Virus record (IMG/VR): IMGVR_UViG_3300032245_000955
Span: 1-29,586 of that record
Length of the DNA: 29,586 nt
Origin: a virus
Strand: one strand, 5' to 3'
Positions 21,141 to 29,586 of this stretch are shown here, piece after piece. The translations under genes and the position numbers were made by a program. Within the stretch, counting starts at the first letter, position 1. Each line of letters opens with the position of its first letter. The notes beneath the pieces were generated by a model. That model was not told the DNA's origin and did not search any database. It saw nothing but the letters and a program-made list of their open reading frames with translations.

Positions 21141-22561
21141 TAGCTGAATACCCCAGCGTTCGCAATTAGCTTGTCTAGTTTGTCCAGTACGCCTTGCAGA
21201 TTGGGTGGGTTTTCTAGTCTCACAGGTTGCGTGCGTTGTGCCTCCGTGCTGGATGGAATGTCACGCAGTTGCTGTTGCAACTCGGACGCAGACTGCAGCT
21301 TGCCAACGATGGATTCAGTTTGTGCCCTTGCGAGCTTGGCCGATTGATCCCCGAATCCCCTCTGACTTAAAGCGTTTTCCTTCGCAGATTGTAATTCTAG
21401 CGCTTGTCGCTGTGCGGCAGTTACATCCTCAATCGTTCCAGAGGTGCGTGCCCTATCTGCCGCTTCTCGCGCCCTATCCTCAAGTAACCGCATCTCGGCC
21501 TCTGGGCCTGCTCTCCTTGCCTCCAGTTCTTGAAGCGATGGAATAAGCTCTGCCCGCTTTTGCAGTAAATCCCGCTTTTCTTTTTCAGCCTGTTTAAAGT
21601 CGGCTAGGTCTTGCTTGCGCCTGTCCTCCTCGCTGTCTGCTAACATGTCTAACACTTTCTTTCTGGCGCTGGCTTCAGCATCCCTAATTTTTTCATCCAG
21701 CTTGGCTTCATTAACACCTTGCCGATCCAGCTCGGCTTGATCTACGACCTCCTTTTGTTGGCCGGCTCTAATTTTTCGTTCATTCTCGATTGACTGCTTT
21801 ATTTGTTCCTCTCTCCTTTTTAGAGCTTTTTCCAAGTCTTTATCCATATCCTCAGAAAATAGCATCAGAGGGTTTTCCTTAAACACTGCCACTAGATCTA
21901 GAAATGATCCCGCAGCAAGGGCAGACGCTTGCGAAACTTGGTTTTGAAATTGTCTAACAACAACATTGGCCGCATCTAGGCTTGAAACCATCGCGTCTGA
22001 CATGACAATGCTGGCTCCGCCAAGTTTAGTGAACTCCTCGGTCGTCATTCTTAGTATTGGCAAAAACCTCTGAAAGTCTTTTGCGAGCAGTTCATTTGTT
22101 ACTTTCAACTCATCATTTGCCAATTTTCCGCTACTGACAGCTTCCCTTAACTTGTTAAATAACTTCTCGGGAGAAAGGCTGACGAGCTGTTGCCCTGTGA
22201 CGCCTATCTTTTCAAATGTTTTAGCAAGCTCTTTGTTTCCGCCTGCCGCCTCTTGCGCTGCTTTCCCAATCTTGCCGAGCTTGCTGCCGATCTCCTCAAT
22301 CGAAAGATTTGCCGTCACGCCCACGGCAGCAAGGCGCTGGATGCTTTCCGCGCTTACGTTAAATGCGTCAGATACGTCCTGTAGTTGCCCGGCTTTTGCG
22401 AGAATCCCATCAATGCCTGCGACCAGCCCAGCCAGCCCTCCTCCAATTCCTACCGCGCCCAGCACGGATTTACCAAAGGAAACAAAATCTTTCTCAAGGC
22501 CGCGCAAGCCAGTCATGGCTGCGGCTTTGTTCAGCACCACATCGATCGCTAGTTTTGCCAT
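21140..22561 (-). CDS. Tail tape measure protein
   Basis: A 473-residue protein with the typical tape-measure composition: a Gly-rich hydrophobic N-terminal segment (LGAVGIGGGLAGLVAG, 34-49), a region with helical repeats, and a long charged coiled coil from about 240 to 440 (DLEKALKRREEQIKQSIENE and similar). Tape-measure length sets tail length at about 0.15 nm per residue, which would give a tail near 70 nm; this is a rough inference. It lies between tail-assembly and distal-tail candidates as expected for siphovirus-like phages. Confidence 0.78.
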   Translation of the reverse strand: MAKLAIDVVLNKAAAMTGLRGLEKDFVSFGKSVLGAVGIGGGLAGLVAGIDGILAKAGQLQDVSDAFNVSAESIQRLAAVGVTANLSIEEIGSKLGKIGKAAQEAAGGNKELAKTFEKIGVTGQQLVSLSPEKLFNKLREAVSSGKLANDELKVTNELLAKDFQRFLPILRMTTEEFTKLGGASIVMSDAMVSSLDAANVVVRQFQNQVSQASALAAGSFLDLVAVFKENPLMLFSEDMDKDLEKALKRREEQIKQSIENERKIRAGQQKEVVDQAELDRQGVNEAKLDEKIRDAEASARKKVLDMLADSEEDRRKQDLADFKQAEKEKRDLLQKRAELIPSLQELEARRAGPEAEMRLLEDRAREAADRARTSGTIEDVTAAQRQALELQSAKENALSQRGFGDQSAKLARAQTESIVGKLQSASELQQQLRDIPSSTEAQRTQPVRLENPPNLQGVLDKLDKLIANAGVFS

Positions 22562-22568
22562 GGTATTT

Positions 22569-23414
22569 TTAAAATCCGACGGCTTTTAGATCAGCCTGGT
22601 AAGCGTAATCCAACGCCCGCCGCATCTTTTCAGCTTGTATGTCAATAGCCTGCTGGGCCTGCTGATCGCTTAAACAATTACTAACCCACGGCACATGATT
22701 GATCATATTGATTCTTCCCGTCATAAAGTCGTCAGCTTGATCAATTACCGTACCAGCCGCACGTTTCCCCGCGTGGCGTTTTACCCAGGCAGGCACGGCC
22801 TGCTGTTGCATCCCTGGCACGTTCGTTTCCATTCTGCCCCGCGTGCCTCCTAACTGCATAGCGCAAGCAGCCCAGCCACCTTTTGCTATACCTACCTTTT
22901 TTTGCACTTCCTTCACGTAGGCTTTTAGCTTTGCCTTTTCCTCCGTGATCAACAACGGCTCTTGCCTCTTTGCCATTCGCGGTCTTTTTGGAATTGGTTT
23001 GAGAGCTTGCTTGTGAAAGTTTCCGCTCATGTTGCCGACTTGTGCTTGGATTAGTCCTGCGACGCGAAGGCGGATTAAAAGGTTTTTTGCCAAATCAAAG
23101 TCGCCTGCCTTAATCATGGCGTAGAAAGCACGGCCCGCTCCAATGGCTTGCTTCTCAATTTCTTGGTACACATCGGCTGGCGTGCGTATGACTTTCCTAA
23201 TATCGCTTGCCACGGTGCCTTCACCTTGTGACTTAGCGCTTTCTTGCTGGCCGCCGATTGCCTTGGATCCTCCGAATGGCTGGGTTTGAAACGCAAGGTT
23301 GACGGCCATAAGCCTTGCCTGTGCCCGCAATACTTGAGCCGGCTTCTTTGTTTTGTAAAAACGCAGCAAGGCTCGTTGAAGCTCGCGATCGTCCACTGTA
23401 ATTTTCTCAATCAC
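22569..23414 (-). CDS. Minor tail or tail-assembly protein
   Basis: A 281-residue basic helical protein, GTG start at 23414 overlapping the upstream stop (GTGA). The N-terminus (DDRELQRALLRFYKTKKPAQ) resembles the beginning of HK97 gp10-like or minor tail proteins. The middle is strongly basic (PIPKRPRMAKRQEP). It lies just before the tape-measure gene. No clear family; a role in tail assembly is inferred from position. Confidence 0.55.
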   Translation of the reverse strand: MIEKITVDDRELQRALLRFYKTKKPAQVLRAQARLMAVNLAFQTQPFGGSKAIGGQQESAKSQGEGTVASDIRKVIRTPADVYQEIEKQAIGAGRAFYAMIKAGDFDLAKNLLIRLRVAGLIQAQVGNMSGNFHKQALKPIPKRPRMAKRQEPLLITEEKAKLKAYVKEVQKKVGIAKGGWAACAMQLGGTRGRMETNVPGMQQQAVPAWVKRHAGKRAAGTVIDQADDFMTGRINMINHVPWVSNCLSDQQAQQAIDIQAEKMRRALDYAYQADLKAVGF

Positions 23415-23974
23415 TTCCCCGCCCTCCTGGCGCGAACAGTCTCAATCGCCAGCAACTCGCCCTCGGAAAGTAGATCCACGCTGCTACCGTTCTGCATGGC
23501 GAACGCTACGTGGTACCAGTACGCCTGCCCGATCGGCATGTTCCAGACCTTTGCCTCGTCCCACCCGGTCGCCCCACACACGCCCGACACAATGGCCAGC
23601 GACCATGGTAACCCCGTGGCCTCCCGGCCGGTGCCCCTCTTTTTCTCTGGCTGCCATAACTGTGGCAACGCATTAAAGTCATCTAGGTAGGCGCGGAACT
23701 TGGCCGTTTCAATTAGGAACTCGCACCGCCAGCTCCTCATCCAATCCAGCCACAGCCGGCGGTTGGACAAATCTGGCAGAATGGGAAACGGCGTTCGGCA
23801 AATGTTGACGGCTAGGCGCAGATCTCTGGCCGATGGGAACGAGCCTCCGATGAAGTAGGGCGATTGAGCGACTTCCAGATTAAACATGTGCCACAAGGAA
23901 AGCGGCAGGAGTGGCAAGCCTAGGACGCGATGATCCTGGCGATTTAAGAATGATTCGGCAAAGTGGCGATTCAT
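23411..23974 (-). CDS. Tail-assembly candidate
   Basis: A 187-residue protein, Trp- and Leu-rich, with the stretch GLPWSLAIVSGVCGATGWDE (120-139) and IGQAYWYHVAFAMQNGSSVD (147-166), which resembles helical tail-assembly proteins that sit between the tail tube and tape-measure genes. No slippery heptamer was seen at its overlap with the next gene, so a G/GT-type frameshift is not supported. Function inferred mainly from position. Confidence 0.52.
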   Translation of the reverse strand: MNRHFAESFLNRQDHRVLGLPLLPLSLWHMFNLEVAQSPYFIGGSFPSARDLRLAVNICRTPFPILPDLSNRRLWLDWMRSWRCEFLIETAKFRAYLDDFNALPQLWQPEKKRGTGREATGLPWSLAIVSGVCGATGWDEAKVWNMPIGQAYWYHVAFAMQNGSSVDLLSEGELLAIETVRARRAGK

Positions 23975-23988
23975 CGCCGTCTTACCGA

Positions 23989-24309
23989 TTACGAGGCAAG
24001 CGTGCTGTTAGGATTGTAGACGCCAGTAACGCTAACCTTGACTACATCGCCGACGGTCTTTGTGTATGACTCGCCCGTCTTTACGTAGCTATTCCCGCCA
24101 ATCGTAAAGGTGGCGGGCACAGATGCGCCAGAGCTGATCCCCTCGATCGACACATTGTAGCGTGGATTGTAGTAGGTGGTAACTGTGGGAGCGGTGTTGG
24201 CTGTGCCGGGATCGATGACGATCTCCGTCTGCTCGCCCGTGATGCTCATAGAAATGTATTCCTCAATCCCGGTGACGGTTGCTACCCCTGTGAATCCTTT
24301 GTATGGCAT
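23989..24309 (-). CDS. Small tail-tube candidate
   Basis: A 106-residue beta-rich protein (GVATVTGIEEYISMSITGEQ; later VSIEGISSGASVPATFTIGG). The ATG at 24309 has a good ribosome binding site (AAGGAAA). Two such small beta proteins in tandem lie where the major tail protein is expected. It may be the tube subunit or a decoration of it. The family is not recognised. Confidence 0.55.
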   Translation of the reverse strand: MPYKGFTGVATVTGIEEYISMSITGEQTEIVIDPGTANTAPTVTTYYNPRYNVSIEGISSGASVPATFTIGGNSYVKTGESYTKTVGDVVKVSVTGVYNPNSTLAS

Positions 24310-24321
24310 ATTGTTATTTCC

Positions 24322-24588
24322 TTAAGCGATTGTGCTGAATGTCACGGCGGTGTTGGTAAGTCTGGCAAAATCCGTATTCGACAGGCGCAACTCTTGGCGG
24401 AACGCCGTTGGGCCAGAGACGCCAGGGTGAGCAAATGAATCGGGCAAAGTCTCTGTGACTGTCTCGATCCTTTTGTATTTCCTAAAGTGTTTTACCACGG
24501 TGCCGTCTGTTCCCGTGATGTAGACGTACTCGTCCGTGTTGCTGATGTTCTGAGAAATTCCAGCCGTCACTCCGTATGTCATCGCCAT
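24322..24588 (-). CDS. Small tail-tube candidate
   Basis: An 88-residue protein (EYVYITGTDGTVVKHFRKYK, then TFSTIA at the end), beta-rich, with AGGGAAA before the ATG at 24588. Strong, individually placed ribosome binding sites for this gene and the next suggest high expression, as expected for structural subunits. Its order between the joining proteins and the tape measure suits a tail-tube role; no family is recognised. Confidence 0.52.
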   Translation of the reverse strand: MAMTYGVTAGISQNISNTDEYVYITGTDGTVVKHFRKYKRIETVTETLPDSFAHPGVSGPTAFRQELRLSNTDFARLTNTAVTFSTIA

Positions 24589-24607
24589 ATTGTTTTTTCC
24601 CTACGTG

Positions 24608-25006
24608 TCAACTAGGCGTGACAAAGGCGGTGAATTTCACCGAATCCTCCATCACCTTGTCGTTGCTTCCCGTGCTTTCTTCGCCCAGGTATCCACCCAT
24701 AAGAGTGGCGCCGGCTATGGTAGTTACGGCCGTCAGCTTGGTATTTAGCCAATCGAAGTTCGTCCTGTGAGCTGTGACCGTGCTGGCTACTTCGAGCGGC
24801 GTCATAATTGAACATGTGAAAGTAACCTTGCGGGTAGTGGCTAAAGATCCCTCAACAACTGGCACGCTAGATTCTGCGTGAACGATGCAGGCTGGGAGCT
24901 GTAGTTCCGCAATCCTGTGCCCAGCCTGAACGTATAGCCCGGCTGGCTTACTGGCTGTGGATAGGTAGGCGGCTAGGCCGTCCTCCGCTGCGAGTCTTAA
25001 ACTCAT
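24608..25006 (-). CDS. Tail-completion or joining protein
   Basis: The preferred start is ATG at 25006 (132 residues), which overlaps the upstream stop (ATGA); the frame is open further upstream but that part only covers the neighbouring gene. The helical N-terminus (LRLAAEDGLAAYLSTASK) followed by beta strands (ELQLPACIVHAESSVPVVEG) resembles tail terminator proteins. Position after a head-tail joining candidate fits. No firm family. Confidence 0.55.
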   Translation of the reverse strand: MSLRLAAEDGLAAYLSTASKPAGLYVQAGHRIAELQLPACIVHAESSVPVVEGSLATTRKVTFTCSIMTPLEVASTVTAHRTNFDWLNTKLTAVTTIAGATLMGGYLGEESTGSNDKVMEDSVKFTAFVTPS

Positions 25007-25311
25007 CGCACATCCTCTGGATCTGCCAGGATAAGAGTCGTGACGCCTTGATCGGATTGTACGCCAGTAAGTCTTTTGGGTGATCCGCCCACCGTCACGA
25101 TCGTCATTAGTGCGGGCAAGCTGACGGCGGCCGTCAGGCATACGAACTCCGCATTCTGTGGATTTACGAATCCGCCCATGCCCAGCTCTGCGGTTTGTTC
25201 GCTGGGCGTGTAGACGCCACGGACGGAAAGGCCGGATATCGTGGCAACCGTCGGCATGGCCGTAATCATATCGGCCACCCCTTGCGTCATCAGGGTTTGA
25301 ATTTCGGTCAC
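25003..25311 (-). CDS. Head-tail joining candidate
   Basis: A 102-residue protein starting with GTG at 25311. The beta-rich C-terminus with LMTIVTVGGSPKRLTGVQSD resembles small head-tail joining proteins. It lies after the glycosylation cassette and before the tail-completion candidate. The call rests on size, order and this C-terminal pattern. Confidence 0.5.
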   Translation of the reverse strand: MTEIQTLMTQGVADMITAMPTVATISGLSVRGVYTPSEQTAELGMGGFVNPQNAEFVCLTAAVSLPALMTIVTVGGSPKRLTGVQSDQGVTTLILADPEDVR

Positions 25312-25321
25312 GTCGTTGGCC

Positions 25322-25876
25322 TTATGTCAAAACTTTCAGCCAGCAATTCTGCTGAAAATCAACAGAGTTAAACGCTTCTGCCACGGCTCGATCTACCCCT
25401 GGCCACCCGCACATGTAATCGTGCCCGGCAATTACCCCGCCTTTTTTTACCTTGGGCAGCCAAGCAGCAATATCCGCTTTTACGTTCTCGTAGTCGTGAG
25501 CGGCGTCAATAAAAACGGAATCCAAGCATTGATCGGGAAAGAAGTTGGCGCCCTTTAGGCTCGTCATACGCAACGGAACAAGCTGGCGGGAGACTGGCTT
25601 TACGTTTGCCAGAAACTCCTCGTAGAGCGTGCCGTTCTTGATGCATTCCTCGCCTGCGTGTTCCTCGCTACCTAGCCAAGTGTCGACAGCGTAGATCTCG
25701 ATTCGGGGCGATTTGTTCCAAGCCTCAACCAGTAGAAACGCAGTAGACTTCCCTTTCCAGCTTCCCACCTCCACGATCTTTCCATCCATCGAACAATCGG
25801 CCACTAGGCGCCGGTAAAGATCGGGGCAGCTAAACCAGTCCTCCCCGCCAATGCTTAGGTGTTGTAGTTTTTCCAC
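25322..25876 (-). CDS. Class I SAM-dependent methyltransferase
   Basis: The preferred start is GTG at 25876, preceded by AAGGAAAC, giving 184 residues; an upstream ATG would only add residues over the neighbouring gene. Motif I is EVGSWKGKS (36-44), the acidic motif II IYAVDTW (61-67), and IDAAHDYE (123-130) with GGVIAGHD (146-153) matches the Methyltransf_24 group of sugar or small-molecule methyltransferases. Next to two glycosyltransferases it probably methylates a sugar. It overlaps the glycosyltransferase gene by 22 bases. Confidence 0.82.
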   Translation of the reverse strand: MEKLQHLSIGGEDWFSCPDLYRRLVADCSMDGKIVEVGSWKGKSTAFLLVEAWNKSPRIEIYAVDTWLGSEEHAGEECIKNGTLYEEFLANVKPVSRQLVPLRMTSLKGANFFPDQCLDSVFIDAAHDYENVKADIAAWLPKVKKGGVIAGHDYMCGWPGVDRAVAEAFNSVDFQQNCWLKVLT

Positions 25877-26529
25877 TTTGTTTCCTTGGCCGTAGCCACG
25901 CGGGTGGCGTGTTGATGTTCCTTGTGAAATTCCGGCCCTGGACAAAAAGTGCCGCCTTCTGCCCCGATGTTTTGTATCCGACTGACGTGCGGGAATAGTT
26001 CGCCCATACCCGTCTGTTCACGCACACGTTGAACCGATCCGTCCCAGAAGTTGCAATCCCAGGCGGGAACCAGATGTCTTTCAAATCGATCGCGCCAGGT
26101 TGCCCAGCCCCAAGGCGTGAACCAGTTTCTGAATCCGCTGGCGTCGTTCTCCGCATCGCCGCCGTGTTGATTGTAGCCGGATACCGTTAGCACTTTTGGG
26201 CCAGCGTTCTGCCCTGCCCACTCAAACCAACGCAAGCAGTCCGGGCTGGGAACGGTGTCGTCCTCCAAGTGAATGTGATAATCCGAGATTCTGAATCCCA
26301 GCTCCATGCAGTAGCGAATCATCGATCCGCAGCCCAACCGTTCCTCCATAATCATTGTCTGGATACCGGCTGCCTTGGCCATCTCTGCCAGCTCCTGCGT
26401 TTTGTCGGATGGATCTAGCACAGCCACCACGTCGTACTCACCCACGCCGTCACACCACGCCAACGCCTTTAACACCTGGGCAAAGTATGTGGGCCGATTG
26501 TAGCCCGATATGGTGAGCGTCTTATCCAT
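25855..26529 (-). CDS. GT-A glycosyltransferase
   Basis: A 224-residue glycosyltransferase. The start LTISGYNRPTYFAQVLKAL (5-23) is the nucleotide-sugar-binding beginning of GT-A folds, and HLEDDTVPSPDCLRWFEW (87-104) holds the DxD-like metal motif EDD at 89-91 in the style of GnT-I-like enzymes. WFTPWGWATWRDRF is a conserved acceptor-side block. It probably adds a sugar to a virion protein or to host surface glycans. It overlaps the two-domain glycosyltransferase gene by eight bases. Confidence 0.83.
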   Translation of the reverse strand: MDKTLTISGYNRPTYFAQVLKALAWCDGVGEYDVVAVLDPSDKTQELAEMAKAAGIQTMIMEERLGCGSMIRYCMELGFRISDYHIHLEDDTVPSPDCLRWFEWAGQNAGPKVLTVSGYNQHGGDAENDASGFRNWFTPWGWATWRDRFERHLVPAWDCNFWDGSVQRVREQTGMGELFPHVSRIQNIGAEGGTFCPGPEFHKEHQHATRVATAKETKWKNYNT

Positions 26530-28669
26530 TTGCCTTTAGTAAGGCGTAGGCCGCCAGATTGCCGCCCGTGCCTTTATTGTTTTGCAAGGCGTCAGCGCCC
26601 AATCCTTCCGGCCGAATCTTTAAACAGTTGCCACGATTCAGTTCTGGCGTGTTGCAGACGAGCGTAGCTGTCCCAGCCTTCCGCAGTTCAGTGCTCATCA
26701 TGTAATCGTCAGCAAGGAACTTGGCGCGAGCTACGGGACTCAAGCTGGCGAACTCGCTGGCCGGGATGGCTGGCCATAGCTCGGCCTTCGGCATGTCCGA
26801 ACGCCGACACATCACACCGCCGAATCCTTCCAGAATCTCGGCATGGCCACCGTGATCTGGGGCGATGGCGTAGCCAGTGGCGCCTGTCATAAAAAATCCG
26901 CAGACGCCTAACGCCGTTTTTGGTCTGGTATCTAATTCTTCGGCGAGGGTCTGCAAAAGCAGTGGGCTGTAAAGGATGTCGTCATCCAACCAGCAAATCT
27001 TGTCGTCGGGATCCCCGCCTACTTCTAGCGGGCCGATAAACTTTGTCGCCGGGCCGTAATCCTTTGTGCGGTGAATATGCAATTTACCAGCTTCCGCTAA
27101 AGCCAGTATCTCTTTCGGAATATCCCCAAAGCGTTCGCCTGTTCGTGCGAGCTTCTCAGGAACGGACAGAATGATCTGATCCGCCGGGCGAGATTGCGCC
27201 AGTAGGCTCTGGATCGTGGGCATGATCTTGCCGATCCTAGTCGGCGTAGTGGTGAGGCCGACGATAACGTTGCCTGCTCGATCGATTGGATCCGGCAGGC
27301 GAGTCGTCCCGGCTGGCAGTGTGCCCTGTGCGAGAAGATCCATATCCCAGCGCAAGCTAGGCACGACAACTTCTTTTCCGCATTTTACGTGAAGCAATAT
27401 CCTGCCGAGGGTTTTACTGATCGCATCCTCAACGCTCGTGCAAATGTTCAACCGCTTGGCAAACTTATCTTCGCCAGGGTTTGTGATGAATAAATGCTGC
27501 AACCCAGCGGGCTGATCGGATGTATCCATCATCAGCTTTGATGCCCGCACTACGTCTGGCAGTTCGCCCTGGTAAATAATAGTGATCTGCCCCCAGGCTG
27601 CGCGGAATGCTTCTTTGAGGCATCGATCTGCGTCGGCGGTTTGGCCTACTACCCGCAGGGATTGTTCCAGCAAGAAGTTCGGCATGTGGCCGTACCACTT
27701 GGCATCCAGATTCCAGATGACTCCGGCAGGCGGCGTGAGGGTCATAATCATTTGAAGCAGTCGCACTGCCTCGTGATAATTGCCATCGTCCATCAGTTGC
27801 GTTGCGTAGTGGCCGTAAGCCTCGCGTCGTGTGGGTTGAATCATTACTGCCTCGCCCAGATATTTTCTGCGTTTGGCAGGATCTGCACACATCACGCCCG
27901 CCATGCACAGGAGCTGGTAGCGTTCCGTGATGCCTAGATCTGGATGCTCCAAGGCGAGCAGCACTGGCCCGATGGCTGTCTGGTAATCGTTCCGCAGAAA
28001 CGACTCCATGCCGATGTAGTACCAGTTCATCCCGGCGCCCTCTAAAACGCTGTTTAGGATTCGCTTGTTGCGATCGCTAGAGTTCTTTTTGCAGTTGTTA
28101 GGTGCGTGGACGATGACGAGGCCGTCGGCTAGTCCGACTTCCGTATTTGGGATTGGTTTAACTCGTTCGTGGATTGCCCGTTCCCAGATGGCTGGCAGGA
28201 ACCCATCGGCCTGCCGGCGGAAGATCCGTTCTCGGCGATTGTGGCGCATGCCGCTGTTTTGCACATCGTACCGGGTGACTAGGATGTCCCAGCCTTTGTC
28301 GGCCTTTTCTCGTTCCTCAATAACGTGCCGGTGGATTTTAGCCTGGTCGCCATCAAACAAGTCATCGCAATCTGCCCAGATGACGTATTTACCTTTTGCC
28401 AGGTTAAACGCCTGATTCCTAGCAGCTGCGAAATTATCTATATGGGGCCAGTCCTTGTGCTCTGGGCTGTTCTGGTATTCCCCCCAGACTAAAGCCTCGC
28501 CAGCGGCCTCCTGGGCGCAAATACGCACACTGTGCGCCTCATTTTTACCTACTGCCGCCACGACGACGACCTCGTCCCATAGGCCACGGGCGGATTGAAT
28601 AAGGCGTTTAAGAATGTCGCCCTCGGCGGGGCCGACGATTAAAGCAAGAGACACTAGGGGGTTATTCAT
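26522..28669 (-). CDS. Two-domain glycosyltransferase with TPR-like middle
   Basis: The preferred start is ATG at 28669 (715 residues, MNNPLVSLALIV); sequence further upstream covers the terminator. Residues 1-190 are a GT2 domain with metal motif ADCDD at 99-103. Residues about 200-400 are helical and TPR-like (NYHEAVRLLQMIMTL and similar). The C-terminal part (467-650, NVIVGLTTTPTRIGKI to CWLDDDI at 559-565) is a second, different GT-A domain. Two catalytic domains in one chain suggest sequential sugar addition. It lies directly after the capsid gene and may decorate capsid or tail. No ribosome binding site is obvious. Confidence 0.82.
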   Translation of the reverse strand: MNNPLVSLALIVGPAEGDILKRLIQSARGLWDEVVVVAAVGKNEAHSVRICAQEAAGEALVWGEYQNSPEHKDWPHIDNFAAARNQAFNLAKGKYVIWADCDDLFDGDQAKIHRHVIEEREKADKGWDILVTRYDVQNSGMRHNRRERIFRRQADGFLPAIWERAIHERVKPIPNTEVGLADGLVIVHAPNNCKKNSSDRNKRILNSVLEGAGMNWYYIGMESFLRNDYQTAIGPVLLALEHPDLGITERYQLLCMAGVMCADPAKRRKYLGEAVMIQPTRREAYGHYATQLMDDGNYHEAVRLLQMIMTLTPPAGVIWNLDAKWYGHMPNFLLEQSLRVVGQTADADRCLKEAFRAAWGQITIIYQGELPDVVRASKLMMDTSDQPAGLQHLFITNPGEDKFAKRLNICTSVEDAISKTLGRILLHVKCGKEVVVPSLRWDMDLLAQGTLPAGTTRLPDPIDRAGNVIVGLTTTPTRIGKIMPTIQSLLAQSRPADQIILSVPEKLARTGERFGDIPKEILALAEAGKLHIHRTKDYGPATKFIGPLEVGGDPDDKICWLDDDILYSPLLLQTLAEELDTRPKTALGVCGFFMTGATGYAIAPDHGGHAEILEGFGGVMCRRSDMPKAELWPAIPASEFASLSPVARAKFLADDYMMSTELRKAGTATLVCNTPELNRGNCLKIRPEGLGADALQNNKGTGGNLAAYALLKANG

Positions 28670-28686
28670 ATTTTTTGAGTGGGAAA

Positions 28687-28716
28687 GCCCGGACGCACCC
28701 CCCGATGCGTCCGGGC
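28687..28716 (-). terminator. Strong hairpin after the capsid gene
   Basis: GCCCGGACGCA (28687-28697) pairs perfectly with TGCGTCCGGGC (28706-28716), an 11-bp stem with an 8-base loop. In minus-strand reading a short TTTCCC follows. It lies between the capsid stop and the glycosyltransferase start, where phages often reduce read-through after the most expressed gene. Confidence 0.72.
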
Positions 28717-28736
28717 AACCCGGATGATTCTGTAAC

Positions 28737-29586
28737 TTACACGATCCGAACGAGCGAACCGGCCGATCCCTTTGCCGCACCGTAGATGAGGCAATAGGTG
28801 CGCTGCACGCTGCCGGTCACGAGCGAGTAGCTCTCGCGAACCTGGAGCGACAGACCGCTCTTGGCTTCCGTCACGTTGGCAACGGTGCCGCTGAACTCAA
28901 CATTAGGAATCTCGGGCAGACGAGCCGCCACGATGATTGCTTCCTGTTGGGCGATGAATCCTTTGGATACCGCAGAGGGCAGCGAAGCGTAGTTAAATAC
29001 GTTTACGCCGTGAATTTCGCCAAGGCTGGCGCCGCCGACGAGGTCGGTGGAGCGCTGGGCATTCGCCACCACTACGGAATCTTTGGAAAGATTGGCGTAG
29101 TTGGTAGGGCTGAGAACGGCGAACCGTCCACCCATAGGTGCCTTTGCGCTGTTGAGTTGAGCCGCGATGTCGACGATGGAACCAAAGGTCACTGCACCGG
29201 CCGCGATGGTTGCGGTCGTGGTGTAGTTGCTGTTGGTTACCAACGCGAGAACGGTATCAACCATGCTCTTTCCGAGAGCGTGGGCCGCTTGCGCTGCAAA
29301 GCGCTCGACCAAGTTGATCGAGGAGCTGGTGCGCTCGTCATCATTCAAAGCGTACGAGACGTGTTTGAAATTTGAGAGGGTCACGGCGACATCCGTCTGA
29401 GTTGCATCGCCAGCCACGTATCCGGCCGTGCTGGAATAATCCGAGGCAGACTGGATCGAGACGGTGTGGGTTATGATCGCGTCACCCTTGCGGGCGGTAG
29501 CGTCCGAGAAATCGGAAACGCCGGAAGCGATCCATGAGTAGTTTTCAACCAGCAATTCGAGAGCACGTTGTGCTACGACTTTGCCG
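28737..29586 (-). CDS. Major capsid protein (5' end outside window)
   Basis: An open frame of 283 codons that runs off the window edge, so the N-terminus is missing; the frame continues as KVVAQRALELLVENY at the edge. It fits an HK97-fold coat, closest in style to P22-coat-like proteins: a SAASDYSST-type E-loop region, a long helix (LVERFAAQAAHALGKSMVDT), a FAVLSPTNYANL strand block typical of the P domain, and the C-terminal strands LSLQVRESYSLVTGS then TYCLIYGAA. It forms the phage head shell. A strong hairpin terminator follows its TAA. Confidence 0.82.
   Translation of the reverse strand, partial: GKVVAQRALELLVENYSWIASGVSDFSDATARKGDAIITHTVSIQSASDYSSTAGYVAGDATQTDVAVTLSNFKHVSYALNDDERTSSSINLVERFAAQAAHALGKSMVDTVLALVTNSNYTTTATIAAGAVTFGSIVDIAAQLNSAKAPMGGRFAVLSPTNYANLSKDSVVVANAQRSTDLVGGASLGEIHGVNVFNYASLPSAVSKGFIAQQEAIIVAARLPEIPNVEFSGTVANVTEAKSGLSLQVRESYSLVTGSVQRTYCLIYGAAKGSAGSLVRIV

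Noticed and set aside
23405-23420. Programmed frameshift site between tail-assembly genes
   Set aside because: The overlap region has no slippery heptamer (AAGTGATTG context) and both genes have their own start and stop.

Overview
The window looks like about 29.6 kb of a temperate tailed dsDNA phage or prophage with a siphovirus-like gene order. Almost every gene is on the minus strand, packed with ATGA, GTGA or TAATG start/stop overlaps. No host gene or rRNA is visible. The host cannot be named from the sequence. The NHL-repeat and MBG/Ig-like domains in a tail protein hint at a Gram-negative environmental bacterium of the Verrucomicrobiota/Planctomycetota type, but this is weak inference. 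The small lipoproteins suggest a host with an outer membrane.

Layout, read in the direction of transcription (right to left). (1) 29586-28670: the end of the major capsid protein gene, closed by a strong hairpin terminator. (2) 28669-25322: two glycosyltransferases and a SAM methyltransferase, an accessory cassette inside the structural operon. (3) 25311-22569: head-tail joining, tail tube and tail assembly candidates. (4) 22561-21140: tape measure protein. (5) 21140-18543: tail-tip/baseplate candidates. (6) 18540-11765: large beta-rich tail fibre proteins, including one with six NHL repeats, so probably a six-bladed propeller on the virion. (7) 11768-10156: lysis cassette with small lipoprotein, XhlA-like coiled-coil/TM protein, small TM proteins, an overlapping inner-membrane/lipoprotein pair that looks like a spanin, and an M15-type peptidase as endolysin. 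(8) 10171-8821: MazG-like protein, calcineurin-like phosphoesterase, winged-helix protein.

The lysogeny region is 8824-7080. Two tiny ribbon-helix-helix proteins (8681-8824 plus, 8413-8574 minus) diverge from a short region with repeated TACGC half-sites. An excisionase-like protein overlaps the 3' end of a tyrosine integrase in antisense. Next to the integrase start lies a 25-bp segment that matches the T-arm and acceptor 3' strand of a tRNA (G discriminator, tRNA-Ser-like), the probable attP core. No CI-type repressor was recognised, so the RHH pair is the best candidate for the control switch.

The early/replication operon runs from about 7149 to 135 on the minus strand: small proteins, a Vsr/DUF559-like nuclease, an OB-fold ssDNA-binding candidate, a RecB/Cas4-like PD-(D/E)XK nuclease, a secreted 3D-domain protein, a stand-alone DeoR-type HTH, two GTG-started mini-genes, an AEP primase/RepA-like helicase fusion, and two terminal genes. 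An array of TTAGTGCAGTAAT repeats at 1082-1213 directly follows the primase-helicase and is a good candidate for an iteron origin or operator cluster. A 24-bp tandem repeat array lies at 60-155. No intergenic stretch over 300 bases was found.
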